Below, piece after piece: positions 36,398 to 45,665 of a DNA stretch of 64,000 bases (the stretch's first letter is position 1; each line of letters starts with the position of its first letter). Source of the DNA: Cryobacterium sp. PH31-O1. GTDB lineage: Bacteria; Actinomycetota; Actinomycetes; Actinomycetales; Microbacteriaceae. A program made the position numbers and the translations under genes. The notes beneath the pieces were generated by a model, which saw nothing but the letters and a program-made list of their open reading frames with translations, did not search any database and was not told where the DNA came from. The stretch lies in contig NZ_JASITB010000008.1 in assembly GCF_030063455.1 (NCBI RefSeq), forward strand, positions 124,001 through 188,000, given 5' to 3'.

Positions 36398-37807
36398 ATG
36401 TCGATATCTGTTGAAAAAACACACGTAGCTAACGCTCTGGTCGGAGAGCCCGAGGTTCTCGAAGACGGCTCCAGCAACCTCGCGCTCGACCCATCGTGGT
36501 TGAGCCTCAAGGCTGCCGCGACAACGCTGCAGTCACTGCAGGCTCAGAACGGGTCGATTGCCGACGCCGAACGGCACGCGGATGCCGCGGCATCCGTTTC
36601 GCGCATCACCGCGGCCATCGCAGACCTCGCGCCGCACTTCGCACACGATGCCGCCTATTTGGCCGCCCTGATCACGGACTTCGACCGCTGGGTGGGCGAA
36701 GACTTTGGCGTACCCGATTTCTACGACTCGCTCATGGCTTTTCAGCCGCAGCAGCACCGCGTAGACGGCCTGCGCCACCTCGTGGTCTTTCCCATGTACA
36801 CGCAGAACGGCAGCACGAATCGCCTGGTCGAGGCCGTGCTGATCGAGGTCATCTGGCCGGAGTTTATCGGTGAGCTTGAAGCCGGTTACACGAACAAACT
36901 GTTCGTGCCGATTCGCTTTCTCGATTTCACCCCGGGCTACGACACCAACTCGGCGGTGCTGTTTCCCGAGACAGTGGCCATGCGCGAGGTGCCCACGTTC
37001 ACCTGGGGCGCCATTTTCGCCGACCGAGAGGCCGCACGCTTTCGCCGAGTCGTTCGTGCCGCCGCCGAGATCACACGGCTTGAGCTGCCTAAAGATGCCG
37101 CCGCGCTGATCGACAACCAGCAGCTCACCGAAGAAACCTTCGTCATGTGGGACCTCATTCACGACCGCACCCACATGCGCGGCGACCTGCCGTTTGACCC
37201 GTTTATGATCAAGCAGCGCATGCCGTTCTTCCTCTATTCCCTCGAGGAGTTGCGCTGCGACCTGACTGCTTTTCGTGAGTCGGTCTCGATTGAACGCAGC
37301 GAGTTGGCAAGCCCGGAGTCGCGCAAGCACGCGAAGCTGGTGCAGTACGCCGTTATCTTCGACCGCATTTTTCGGTTCGCCATTACCGGCAGCCGGGTGC
37401 GCAACTATGACGGTCTCGGCGGGCAACTGTTGTTCGCCTGGATGCACCAACACGGCGTGCTGCACTGGACCGACACTCGCCTCACCTTCGACTGGGAGGC
37501 CGTTCCCGAGGTCGTTATCGCTCTCGGAGCGCAGATCGATGAGCTGTATTGGGCATCGATCGATCGGCCGAAGAAGGCGCACTGGCTCGCTGCCTACGAG
37601 ATGATCTCGAAGACCCTCACGGCCAACCCGGCCTCCAACTGGGCCCGCGGGCTGCCGTTTGAGGTGCTCGCCGGGGCTCCCAAGGGCTACACCGATCAGG
37701 TTCTCGACGACGAATTCCCGCTGTCGATGTTCTTTGAGGCTCTCGAAAAGAAAATGAAAACGGTCATCGCCTCGACGGCCGGCATCACCGGCAGCGCGGT
37801 CGACTGA
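36398..37807 (+). CDS. DUF6421 family protein
   Basis: A 469-residue soluble protein with no signal peptide or membrane helix, matching the actinobacterial DUF6421 family as I know it. Recognisable conserved pieces include RHLVVFPMYTQNGSTNR, LEAVLIEVIWPEF-like strands, RFLDFTPGYDTNSAVLFPET, FVMWDLIHDRTHMRGDLPFD and FFLYSLEELRCDLTAFRES. The HDRTHMRGDLPFD and YSLEELRCDL blocks with conserved His/Asp/Glu could bind a metal, which is inference. GGGAGG sits 6 bp before the ATG at 36398. The TGA overlaps the next ATG by one base, so it is coupled to the downstream SDR gene. No function is established. Confidence 0.85.
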   Translation: MSISVEKTHVANALVGEPEVLEDGSSNLALDPSWLSLKAAATTLQSLQAQNGSIADAERHADAAASVSRITAAIADLAPHFAHDAAYLAALITDFDRWVGEDFGVPDFYDSLMAFQPQQHRVDGLRHLVVFPMYTQNGSTNRLVEAVLIEVIWPEFIGELEAGYTNKLFVPIRFLDFTPGYDTNSAVLFPETVAMREVPTFTWGAIFADREAARFRRVVRAAAEITRLELPKDAAALIDNQQLTEETFVMWDLIHDRTHMRGDLPFDPFMIKQRMPFFLYSLEELRCDLTAFRESVSIERSELASPESRKHAKLVQYAVIFDRIFRFAITGSRVRNYDGLGGQLLFAWMHQHGVLHWTDTRLTFDWEAVPEVVIALGAQIDELYWASIDRPKKAHWLAAYEMISKTLTANPASNWARGLPFEVLAGAPKGYTDQVLDDEFPLSMFFEALEKKMKTVIASTAGITGSAVD

Positions 37808-38475
37808 TGGGTGCCAGTCCGGCCGTAGCTGGTCGCACCGTGCTGATCGCCGGCGCGACCAGCACGGCCGGCCTGGCCGTCGCCGCCTCCTTAGCGGATG
37901 CCAGCGCGCACGTTGTTGCGGTCGGCTCCAACCTGGAGCGGTTGCAGTCGGTGCTGGCCGTCGCCCCCGAGGCTGCGCTCTACGAGTGCGACCTCTCGGA
38001 TTTTGCGGCTGTGACCGCGCTGGCGGCCCGCGTGTCGGCAGCGCACGGCCCGATCGACGGACTGATTCATTTGGTGGGCGGTTGGCGCGGCGGCGGCGGG
38101 CTGGCCGGTCAGACCGATATGGACTGGGACTTTTTGTATTCCCACGTGGTTACCACCCTGCGCAACACCACCCGGGCGTTCAATGCCGACCTACTCGCTT
38201 CACCCGCCGGCCGGCTCGCGATTGTGTCGAGCGTGTCGGTTGATAGGCCGACCGCGGGCGGTGCGAACTACGCCACAGTGAAATCCGCAGCTGAGACGTG
38301 GGTGCGTGCAGTGGGGCAGGGGTTCGCAAAGGCAGGGGACACAGCCGCAGCGGTAACTTTCGTCGTTCGATCCCTCGACGGGCTGGAGAACGAGCTGGCT
38401 ACCCGGGTGACCGGTTTGTGGAGCGACACCGCGGCATCCGTCAATGGCAGCCGGGTTATGCTCACGGCGGTCTGA
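37807..38475 (+). CDS. SDR-family oxidoreductase coupled to DUF6421
   Basis: A 222-residue Rossmann protein. The nucleotide motif is VLIAGATSTAGLAVAASL near residue 13, followed by HLVGGWRGGGGL in place of the usual NNAG, a Ser in AIVSSVSVDRP, and the Tyr-Lys pair in NYATVKSAAETWVRA. It is short for a classical SDR and lacks a clear C-terminal substrate loop. Its start overlaps the DUF6421 stop by one base (TGATG). The strict pairing suggests the two act in one process, possibly with the SDR using the DUF6421 product. Confidence 0.82.
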   Translation: MGASPAVAGRTVLIAGATSTAGLAVAASLADASAHVVAVGSNLERLQSVLAVAPEAALYECDLSDFAAVTALAARVSAAHGPIDGLIHLVGGWRGGGGLAGQTDMDWDFLYSHVVTTLRNTTRAFNADLLASPAGRLAIVSSVSVDRPTAGGANYATVKSAAETWVRAVGQGFAKAGDTAAAVTFVVRSLDGLENELATRVTGLWSDTAASVNGSRVMLTAV

Positions 38476-38504
38476 GTGTCGTAAGTCGGAGATTTTTACG
38501 ACAC
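38476..38504. terminator. Hairpin after the DUF6421/SDR pair
   Basis: GTGTCGTAA (38476-38484) and TTACGACAC (38496-38504) are perfect 9-bp arms around an 11-base loop, directly after the TGA. No T run follows the stem, so it is either a weak terminator or an mRNA-end stabiliser. Confidence 0.5.
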
Positions 38505-38616
38505 GCCGTTGTGAGCGACATGACGGGCGGGGGTGTCGCGAAAAAGTCCGAGTTTAGGTAATGCTGGCAGTGCGGATGCTGGTAGCCGCGGCGTTGCAGC
38601 AGGCTAGCGTGGGAGC

Positions 38617-39999
38617 ATGAGCAATTTGGGCGAGCCATTCGCTGAGAACTGGCGTCGGCCACGGCCGAGCCCGCGCGAAGCCAGAATTGACCTGTGGATC
38701 GCCCTCGGCCTGGCTGCCGGAACCGCGCTGAGCGTGTCACTGGGCCGCAGTGCCGGTGCGTTCGCCGACTCTCCGGTCTGGCTCGTTCTGGTGTGGGTTC
38801 CCCTCATCAGCCTGCCATTGATTTGGCGGCGGCGCTGGCCCGAAGTGATCGCTCTTCTGGTGGCCATGACATTTGCTGGAGGCGCCATACTCGGCGTGGG
38901 CGACGTGCTCTTCTCCAACATCGCTCTCTACATCGCAATCTTTTCGGTCGGGGCTTCCAGCCGCAACCGAACCTTTGCCACCTGGACGCGCATCGCAATC
39001 GTGGTCGGTATGTTCACCTGGCTGATCAGCCAATTGTTTATGCAAGCCAATCAAGCCACCACGCTGCCCGAGCTCTCGCGAGACGGGCTCTTCTCCGCCT
39101 ACGCGGCATTCGGACTCCTGCAGGTTCTGATCAACCTGCTTTACTTTGGCGCTGCCTGGTACTTTGGCGATTCCGCCTGGCGGTCGGCACGCAATACGGC
39201 GGCGTTGGAGGCCAGCACACTGGCACTCATCGCCGAACGAGAACACAGCGCACGCCAGGCCATTTCACTCGAACGCGTGCGCATCGCGCGCGAACTGCAC
39301 GACGTGGTCGCCCACCACGTCTCGTTGATGGGCGTGCAGGCCGGGGCCGCGCGCCGCATCATGAACCAGAGCCCGGCGAAAGCGGCTGAGGCCCTCGGCG
39401 TTATCGAGCAGAGCGCCCGCACTGCCGTCGATGAACTGCACACCATGCTCGGGTCGCTGCGATCCGGCGATAGTGATAGTTCCGCGGGCAGCGCCAACCC
39501 AACTGCTGATGACGCCGCGAACGCCAGCACCAGTACCCGCGGCATTGACCAGCTCGACGAATTGGTCGACGAGAGTAGCGCCGCCGGCGTACCCGTGACA
39601 ATGAGCATTGTCGGCGTGCCGCGCCCGGTACCGGCCACAATCGGTCTGAGCATTTACCGCATCGCCCAGGAGGCCCTCACCAACACGCGCAAACATGCCG
39701 GTGCCGGAGCGCGCGGTGACCTGCGGCTGCGCTATGAAGCGGATGCCGTGGAGCTTGAGGTCACCGATAACGGCATCGGACCGCGACGCCTGCTTTCTGG
39801 CGTAGCCAGCCACAGCGGTACCGCCCCGGCAACGGGTTGCGGCCTTGGGCAGCGCGGAATGCAGGAACGGGTCACGGCCGTCGGCGGCGACCTCCACGTG
39901 GGGGCGCGGCCCCGTGGTGGCTACCTGGTTCGGGCCCGCTTTCCCTTGGCTGCCCCCGCGCACACCGGCGCGCCGGATGCCCAGGATGCGCCGGCATGA
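38617..39999 (+). CDS. Sensor histidine kinase, NarL/DesK-type (HisKA_3)
   Basis: A 460-residue kinase. The N-terminal 175 residues contain about five hydrophobic helices with little outside sequence, so sensing is likely within the membrane. The dimerisation/phosphoacceptor helix has RVRIARELHDVVAHHVSLMG near residue 220, where His in RELHD is the phosphorylation site. A Ser/Ala/Asp-rich insert follows near residues 285-305. The ATPase part shows SIYRIAQEALTNTRKHAGAG (N box), VTDNGIG (G1) and GLGQRGMQERVTAVGG. GGGAG precedes the ATG. Its stop overlaps the response-regulator start by 4 bp, and an ABC exporter follows. Confidence 0.9.
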   Translation: MSNLGEPFAENWRRPRPSPREARIDLWIALGLAAGTALSVSLGRSAGAFADSPVWLVLVWVPLISLPLIWRRRWPEVIALLVAMTFAGGAILGVGDVLFSNIALYIAIFSVGASSRNRTFATWTRIAIVVGMFTWLISQLFMQANQATTLPELSRDGLFSAYAAFGLLQVLINLLYFGAAWYFGDSAWRSARNTAALEASTLALIAEREHSARQAISLERVRIARELHDVVAHHVSLMGVQAGAARRIMNQSPAKAAEALGVIEQSARTAVDELHTMLGSLRSGDSDSSAGSANPTADDAANASTSTRGIDQLDELVDESSAAGVPVTMSIVGVPRPVPATIGLSIYRIAQEALTNTRKHAGAGARGDLRLRYEADAVELEVTDNGIGPRRLLSGVASHSGTAPATGCGLGQRGMQERVTAVGGDLHVGARPRGGYLVRARFPLAAPAHTGAPDAQDAPA

Positions 40000-40727
40000 G
40001 CGCCACCGACATTCGCGTACTCCTGGTCGACGACCAGACGCTGGTTCGCGCCGGGTTTTGCATTATTTTAGAATCTGAGCCGGGCATCCGCGTGGTAGGT
40101 GAAGCGGCGAACGGCGCAGCCGGCTTGACCCTGGCCCAGCAGCTCGACCCCGACGTGATCTGCATGGATGTGCAGATGCCCGGCAGTGACGGGCTCGCTG
40201 CCACCAGGGCCATCGTGAGCGATCCCGCAATCCATTCGGCTGTGCTCATGCTCACAACCTTCGACCGTGAAGATTACCTGTTTGCCGCTCTCCAGAACGG
40301 GGCAAGCGGATTCATCTTGAAGAATTCCACCCCCGAGTCCCTGATCGACGCGGTGCAGGTGCTCGCCCGCGGCGATGCCCTGCTGGCGCCGGACGTGACC
40401 CGTCGGGTGATCGAACGGTGTGTCACCGCGGCGCGGTCACCCGCTCTCGTCGCGGGCGGCGGTAATACCGATAACGCGGGCACCAACGCAACGGTGAAAC
40501 CCACGATCATGAACGCCCTCACCGACCGCGAGGCCGAAGTTTTTGCCCTCCTCGCCCAGGGACGAGCCAACGCGGAGATTGCCGCCGCGCTCTATCTCGG
40601 GGAGGCAACAATCAAAACACACGTGTCAAAAGTGCTCATGAAACTCGGCCTGCGCGACCGCATTCAGGCCGTGGTTTTCGCCTACGAGCACGGCCTCGTC
40701 GTACCCGGCGCTGCCAGCACCGACTAA
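39996..40727 (+). CDS. LuxR/NarL-family response regulator
   Basis: A 243-residue regulator. The receiver domain (residues 5-120) has LLVDDQTLVRAG, the phosphoacceptor Asp in PDVICMDVQMPGSDGL, LMLTTFDRED and FILKNSTPE (conserved Lys). A 30-residue linker rich in Gly/Asn/Thr is longer than usual. The C-terminal LuxR helix-turn-helix has LTDREAEVFALLAQGRANAE and LYLGEATIKTHVSKVLMKLG. The ATG lies inside the kinase stop (ATGA). Such pairs next to NatAB-type ABC genes usually control that exporter and respond to membrane or antibiotic stress; here that is context inference. Confidence 0.92.
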   Translation: MSATDIRVLLVDDQTLVRAGFCIILESEPGIRVVGEAANGAAGLTLAQQLDPDVICMDVQMPGSDGLAATRAIVSDPAIHSAVLMLTTFDREDYLFAALQNGASGFILKNSTPESLIDAVQVLARGDALLAPDVTRRVIERCVTAARSPALVAGGGNTDNAGTNATVKPTIMNALTDREAEVFALLAQGRANAEIAAALYLGEATIKTHVSKVLMKLGLRDRIQAVVFAYEHGLVVPGAASTD

Positions 40728-40851
40728 CCGCACCAAAAGCGCACCGGAGCCAGACAAACCACCGCGCGACGGATGCCATCACCCGAGCGACGGATACCCG
40801 GGGGCCGTCGATCGGGCTAGCGTGAAGTTGACCGGCTACGAAGGGGCAAGA

Positions 40852-41736
40852 ATGCTCGACATCATGAGCGTCAACAAGCGTTATGGCACCAGGCAGGTGC
40901 TCACCGACGTGAGCTTTTCCGTCGGAGACGGCCGCATGACCGGCTTCGTTGGCGCCAACGGTGCCGGCAAGACCACGACGATGCGCATCATCCTCGGCGT
41001 GCTCTCCCCCGATTCCGGCACGGTACTCATCGATGGCACACCGGTCACCGCCAATGACCGCCGCCGCTTCGGCTACATGCCCGAAGAACGCGGCCTCTAC
41101 CCCAAGATGAAGGTGGCCGAGCATCTCGTCTACCTGGCCCGCCTGCACGGGCTCGACCCGGCATCCGCTCGCCGCAACACCAGCGACCTGCTGGAGCGGC
41201 TCGGTCTCGATGCCCGGGCCAACGACACCGTAGAATCACTCTCGCTCGGCAACCAGCAGCGCGCGCAAATTGCTGCCGCCCTCGTGCACGACCCTGAGTT
41301 TCTCGTGCTCGATGAACCGTTTTCGGGCCTGGACCCGCTCGCGGTCGATGTGGTTACCAGCGTGCTCTCCGGTTACGCCGCCCAGGGCGCACCCGTACTG
41401 TTCTCCTCACACCAACTCGACATCGTCGAACGATTGTGTGATGACCTCGTCATTATTGCCGATGGGGTAATTCGCGCGAACGGTTCTCCCGAAACCCTGC
41501 GCACGCAGCACAGCAGGGAACGCTTCGAGATTCGCACTGCGGGAGACACCGGCTGGATCCGCGAGGTGCCCGGCGTCACCGTCGTCGACTTTGATGGCGA
41601 CTACGCCATCTTCGAATGCGAAACGGATGCCGCCAGCCAGGCCGTGTTGCAGCGCGCGATCGGTCTCGGTGCGGTTCACGCCTTTGCCCAGCAACGGCCA
41701 TCCCTCGCCACCATCTTCAAGGAGGTTATTTCGTGA
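40852..41736 (+). CDS. ABC transporter ATP-binding protein (NatA/drug-exporter type)
   Basis: A 294-residue ABC ATPase. Walker A is FVGANGAGKTTTMRI near residue 35, the signature is SLSLGNQQRAQIAAALVHDP, Walker B is FLVLDEPFSGLDP, and the switch His is in FSSHQLDIVERL. A C-terminal accessory domain of about 80 residues follows, as in NatA/YhaQ-type exporters. The start is the ATG at 40852 with AAGGGG upstream; an earlier in-frame ATG at 40822 lacks a site. It pairs with the permease that begins inside its stop codon, and lies 124 bp after the two-component system. Confidence 0.92.
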   Translation: MLDIMSVNKRYGTRQVLTDVSFSVGDGRMTGFVGANGAGKTTTMRIILGVLSPDSGTVLIDGTPVTANDRRRFGYMPEERGLYPKMKVAEHLVYLARLHGLDPASARRNTSDLLERLGLDARANDTVESLSLGNQQRAQIAAALVHDPEFLVLDEPFSGLDPLAVDVVTSVLSGYAAQGAPVLFSSHQLDIVERLCDDLVIIADGVIRANGSPETLRTQHSRERFEIRTAGDTGWIREVPGVTVVDFDGDYAIFECETDAASQAVLQRAIGLGAVHAFAQQRPSLATIFKEVIS

Positions 41737-42845
41737 GCAACACCATAAGGCCCGTGCACACTGCGCCCACCTTTATGCAGGGGGTCTGGCTGGTCTCTAA
41801 TCGCGAGATAAAGGCGCGCGTGCGCAGCAAATCGTTTCTCATCGCCACGGGAATTCTGTTGCTCATCTCGATGGCCTCGGTCATCGTCGGAGGAATTCTG
41901 AGCCAGAGCACCACCCTGACCAAAGTGGCTGCGGTAGGAACAGCCATCAGCGCCGTTGAACAGGCCGACGCCTTCGACATTGTGAAGGCCAACACCATCG
42001 CCGACGCCGAAGCGCTCGTGCGCGATGGCAGCGTCGAGGCCGCCGTGGTTGCGGATGCGCGGGCCGATTCCGTGCTGGGCATCACGGTGATTGCAAAAAC
42101 GTCGGCGCCGAGCGAGGTTCTCAGCGCGCTCAGCGTGAGCCCCAACGTAAAGATTCTCGACCCGGCCGAGCAAGACGGTTTTCTCGCCTACCTGGTCGCC
42201 ATCGGTTTTGGCATCATCTTTCTGATGTCGGCGACCACTTTCGGCGCCACCATCGCCCAGAGTGTTGTCGAAGAGAAGCAGACCCGCATTGTAGAGATCC
42301 TGATGTCGACCATCTCGGTGCGCGCCCTACTGGCCGGCAAGGTGCTCGGCAACAGTCTGATGGCGTTCGCGCAGATTGTCGCCATCGGCTTGCTCGTATC
42401 TATCGGCCTGGCGGTGACCGGGCAACGGGTTTTGCTGGCCGATGTTGGCCCGGCCATCGTCTGGTTCGCCGTATTCTTCGCCTTCGGTTTTGTTCTGCTC
42501 GCTTCGCTCTACGCGGCCACAGCATCGATGGTGTCCCGGCAGGAAGACGTGGGATCGGCCACCTCGCCGGTACTGTTCCTCGTCATGGTTCCGTACTTTC
42601 TGGTCATCTTCTTCAACGACAACCCGCTGGTCCTTGCGATCATGTCGTATGTTCCGTTCTCGGCCCCGGTGGGAATGCCGGTACGCATCTTCCTCGGCGA
42701 GGCCCAGTGGTGGGAGCCCGTGCTCTCCCTGGTGGTTTTGGCGCTGTCGACCATGGTGGTCATCGTGATCGGTTCACGCATCTACTCCAATGCGCTGCTG
42801 CGCATGGGTGCCAGGGTCTCCTTCCGTGATGCCCTGAAACGCTAA
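41733..42845 (+). CDS. ABC-2 type transporter permease (NatB-like)
   Basis: A 370-residue membrane protein. The first helix follows VSNREIKARVRSKSFLIATG near residue 35; a roughly 140-residue extracytoplasmic loop comes next (residues 55-150); then five more helices. It has the VVEEKQTRIVEILMSTISVRALLAGKVLG signature motif in part (VEEKQTRIVEILMSTIS). This matches YhaP/NatB exporters of Na+, bacteriocins or antibiotics. The GTG start (41733) overlaps the ATPase stop by 4 bp. Confidence 0.9.
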   Translation: MSNTIRPVHTAPTFMQGVWLVSNREIKARVRSKSFLIATGILLLISMASVIVGGILSQSTTLTKVAAVGTAISAVEQADAFDIVKANTIADAEALVRDGSVEAAVVADARADSVLGITVIAKTSAPSEVLSALSVSPNVKILDPAEQDGFLAYLVAIGFGIIFLMSATTFGATIAQSVVEEKQTRIVEILMSTISVRALLAGKVLGNSLMAFAQIVAIGLLVSIGLAVTGQRVLLADVGPAIVWFAVFFAFGFVLLASLYAATASMVSRQEDVGSATSPVLFLVMVPYFLVIFFNDNPLVLAIMSYVPFSAPVGMPVRIFLGEAQWWEPVLSLVVLALSTMVVIVIGSRIYSNALLRMGARVSFRDALKR

Positions 42846-42896
42846 GCCGCACCTCGCGCCGGGCAGACCACCAGCAGAATGCGAGAGGATGGACTG

Positions 42897-43961
42897 GTGA
42901 CCCAACTCCACGATCTCAACTCCCGCGGTTTCGCTTCAGACAACTACTCCGGAATTCATCCGGAAATTTTGGAGGCGATCACCAAGGCCAATGGCGCCCA
43001 CCAGGTCGCCTACGGCGAAGACGTCTACACGGCCCGGTTACGCGAAGTTTTCGTCGACGCGTTTGGTGACGGCGTCGAGGTGTTTCCGGTGTTCAACGGC
43101 ACCGGCGCCAACGTCACCGGTTTGCAGTCGATGCTGCCGCGCTGGGGCGCCGTCATCTGCTCGGCCACCGCGCACATTCACAACGACGAGGGCGGCGCAC
43201 CCGAGCATGTCGGCGGCTTCAAGCTGTTGCCGGTCGTCACCCCCGACGGCAAGCTCACCACCGAACTGATCGACCAGGAAGCCTGGGGCTGGGGCGACGA
43301 GCACCGTGCCCAACCGCTGGTCGTCTCAATCACCCAGACCACCGAGCTCGGCACCGCATACAGTGTCGACGAGGTGCGAGCCATCGCCGACCATGTCCAC
43401 TCCAAGGGAATGACGCTGCACATGGACGGGGCCCGGATCAGCAATGCCGCCGCCAGCCTCGGTGTGCCGCTTCGTACCTTCACCCGCGATGCCGGCGTCG
43501 ACGTGCTCAGCTTCGGCGGCACGAAGAACGGCATGATGCTGGGTGAGTGCATCGTGGTGCTGAATCCACAGGCATCCACCGGGCTCAAGTTTCTGCGCAA
43601 GTCGAACATGCAGCTCTCCAGCAAGATGCGGTTCATCTCGGCCCAGCTCATTGCGCTGCTGGATGGTGACCTGTGGCTGCGCAACGCGACCCACGCCAAC
43701 GCTATGGCGGCCCGCCTGCGCGGCGCGCTCGAAAGCAACCTGGCGGAGGGGACCATTACCGGGCTGGCTTTCAGCCAGGCCACGCAGGCCAACGCCATCT
43801 TCGCCACCCTGCCGACCGGTGTTGCCGACCGGTTGCGGGAGTCCTTTCGCTTCTACGACTGGGACGCCTCGAAAAACGAGGTGCGCTGGATGTGCGGCTT
43901 CGACACCACCGAGGACGACATCGATAGTTTCATCGCCGCCATTACCCGGGAACTATCGTGA
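42897..43961 (+). CDS. ltaE: Low-specificity threonine aldolase / beta-eliminating lyase
   Basis: A 354-residue PLP enzyme, fold type I. Features are FASDNYSGIHPEILEAITKA, YGEDVYTARLREVF, FNGTGANVTGLQSML, HIHNDEGGAPE (ring-stacking His and Glu), LHMDGARISNAAASLG with the PLP Asp, and the Schiff-base Lys in SFGGTKNGMMLGE. It splits L-threonine or allo-threonine to glycine and acetaldehyde. The GTG at 42897 is chosen because GAGAGGA lies just upstream; an ATG at 42879 has no site. The stop overlaps the next GTG, coupling it to an acyl-CoA ligase, an unusual partner. Confidence 0.86.
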   Translation: MTQLHDLNSRGFASDNYSGIHPEILEAITKANGAHQVAYGEDVYTARLREVFVDAFGDGVEVFPVFNGTGANVTGLQSMLPRWGAVICSATAHIHNDEGGAPEHVGGFKLLPVVTPDGKLTTELIDQEAWGWGDEHRAQPLVVSITQTTELGTAYSVDEVRAIADHVHSKGMTLHMDGARISNAAASLGVPLRTFTRDAGVDVLSFGGTKNGMMLGECIVVLNPQASTGLKFLRKSNMQLSSKMRFISAQLIALLDGDLWLRNATHANAMAARLRGALESNLAEGTITGLAFSQATQANAIFATLPTGVADRLRESFRFYDWDASKNEVRWMCGFDTTEDDIDSFIAAITRELS

Positions 43962-45643
43962 CCTTTCGCGATCGGCCCTGGCTGGCCGCTTACGCACCGG
44001 GAGTTCCCGGCACGATCGCCGAAACCACCGAAACCCTCACCGACATGATGGAGACCTCGGCCGAGCACTTCGCCCCGGCCGTTGCCCTCGACTTCTTCGG
44101 GGCCACCACCACCTACGAGCAGCTGGGAGAGCAGATCTCTCGGGCCGCCAATGGCCTACGCAAACTCGGCGTCAGCCCGGGCGATCGGGTGGCCCTCGTG
44201 CTGCCCAACTGCCCCCAGCACGTCGTCGCGTTCTATGCAGTGCTGCGCCTCGGTGCTATTGCCGTTGAGCACAACCCGCTCTATACCGACCGTGAGCTGC
44301 GCCACCAGTTTGAAGACCACGGCGCCCGCGTAGCAATCGTGTGGGACAAGGTGTACGACGCGGTGCGCGCTTTTCCCAAAGATATGGGGGTAGCGGATGT
44401 CGTGACCGTCAACCTCACGCGCGCCATGCCGTTATCGAAACGGCTGGCTCTCACCTTGCCGATCAGGAAGGCACGAGATTCCCGGGCGGCACTCACCGCG
44501 GGCCCGGGTAAGGGATCGATTACCTGGGACTCCATTGTGGGCGCCCGCAAACTGCACCCGTCGCACCAGCGACCGCTGCTGTCCGACACCGCGGTGCTGC
44601 AGTACACCAGCGGTACCACCGGCGCCCCGAAGGGCGCCATTCTCAGTCACGAGAACCTGCGCGCCAACGCCGCCCAGGGGTCGGCCTGGGTCGCCGGACT
44701 TCGCCCCGGCGATGAAACCGTGTACGGCGTGCTGCCCATGTTTCATGCATACGGCCTCACCCTCTGCCTCACCTTCGCGATGAGCATCGGTGCCCGTCTC
44801 GTACTGTTTCCCAAGTTCGACGAGAAGCTCGTACTCGATGCGGCCAAGCATGCACCGCCCACTTTTCTGCCAGCAGTGCCGCCGATCTACGACCGCCTGG
44901 TCACGGCCGCCGCAAAGAAAAAGGTGAGCCTGGCCGGCATCCGCTTTGCTATTTCTGGTGCCATGAACCTGCCAGTCTCCATTGTGGAGCGTTGGGAGAG
45001 CGCCACCGGGGGATTGCTGGTGGAGGGCTACGGCATGACCGAGGCGTCACCGATCGTGGCCGGAAACCCGATCGGCCCGAGCCGGCGGCCTGGAACGGTA
45101 GGGGTGCCGTTTCCGAGCACCGATATTCGCGTGGTCGATCCGGAAGACCCGACAATTGACCGCGGCTTCGAGGAGGAGGGTGAGCTACTCGTGAGCGGTC
45201 CCCAAGTCTTCTCCGGCTATTGGGACCGTCCCACCGAGAGCGCGCAGGCGCTTTTGCCCGGTGGCTGGCTGCGCACCGGTGACATCGTGCGCGTCTCGGC
45301 CGACGGCTTTATCACCGTCGTCGACCGCATCAAGGAACTCATTGTCACCGGTGGCTTCAACGTGTCGCCCTCCGAGGTCGAAGAGGCGCTGCTCTCACAC
45401 CCCGACATTCTTGATGCTGCGGCGGTCGGTTTGCCGAGCGCCAACGGCGGTGAAGACGTGGTGGCCGTTGTTGTGCTGTCGCCAGCTGCCGAACTCGACG
45501 TGAATGCGGTGCGCGAGTACTGCCGCACCCGACTTTCGGCCTACAAAGTGCCTAAGCGCATCGTGGAGGTGGACGACCTGCCGCGCAGCCTGCTCGGCAA
45601 GGTTTTGCGGCGCCAGGTGCGTGACCGCCTGCAGGGCAAGTAA
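43958..45643 (+). CDS. Long-chain fatty acid--CoA ligase (AMP-binding enzyme)
   Basis: A 561-residue member of the ANL adenylate-forming superfamily. It shows YTSGTTGAPKGAILSHENL (P-loop) near residue 210, GVLPMFHAYGLTL, GYGMTEASPIVAGNPIG near residue 355, the LRTGDIVRVSADGFITVVDR aspartate motif (GD...D.R) and the C-terminal Lys in PRSLLGKVLRRQ. This gives acyl-AMP then acyl-CoA. The DNA begins with GTG at 43958 inside the ltaE stop. Chain length preference is not readable. The role may be fatty acid uptake/beta-oxidation. Confidence 0.88.
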   Translation: MTFRDRPWLAAYAPGVPGTIAETTETLTDMMETSAEHFAPAVALDFFGATTTYEQLGEQISRAANGLRKLGVSPGDRVALVLPNCPQHVVAFYAVLRLGAIAVEHNPLYTDRELRHQFEDHGARVAIVWDKVYDAVRAFPKDMGVADVVTVNLTRAMPLSKRLALTLPIRKARDSRAALTAGPGKGSITWDSIVGARKLHPSHQRPLLSDTAVLQYTSGTTGAPKGAILSHENLRANAAQGSAWVAGLRPGDETVYGVLPMFHAYGLTLCLTFAMSIGARLVLFPKFDEKLVLDAAKHAPPTFLPAVPPIYDRLVTAAAKKKVSLAGIRFAISGAMNLPVSIVERWESATGGLLVEGYGMTEASPIVAGNPIGPSRRPGTVGVPFPSTDIRVVDPEDPTIDRGFEEEGELLVSGPQVFSGYWDRPTESAQALLPGGWLRTGDIVRVSADGFITVVDRIKELIVTGGFNVSPSEVEEALLSHPDILDAAAVGLPSANGGEDVVAVVVLSPAAELDVNAVREYCRTRLSAYKVPKRIVEVDDLPRSLLGKVLRRQVRDRLQGK

Positions 45644-45665
45644 CTCGCCCCAACAATCGTCGTCG

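Noticed and set aside
35940..36422. Minus-strand open frame in the 471-bp gap containing LLSPEQRAAYRAARETE-like text
   Set aside because: It runs through the inverted-repeat element, lacks a ribosome site and overlaps the lipoprotein promoter; no family recognised.
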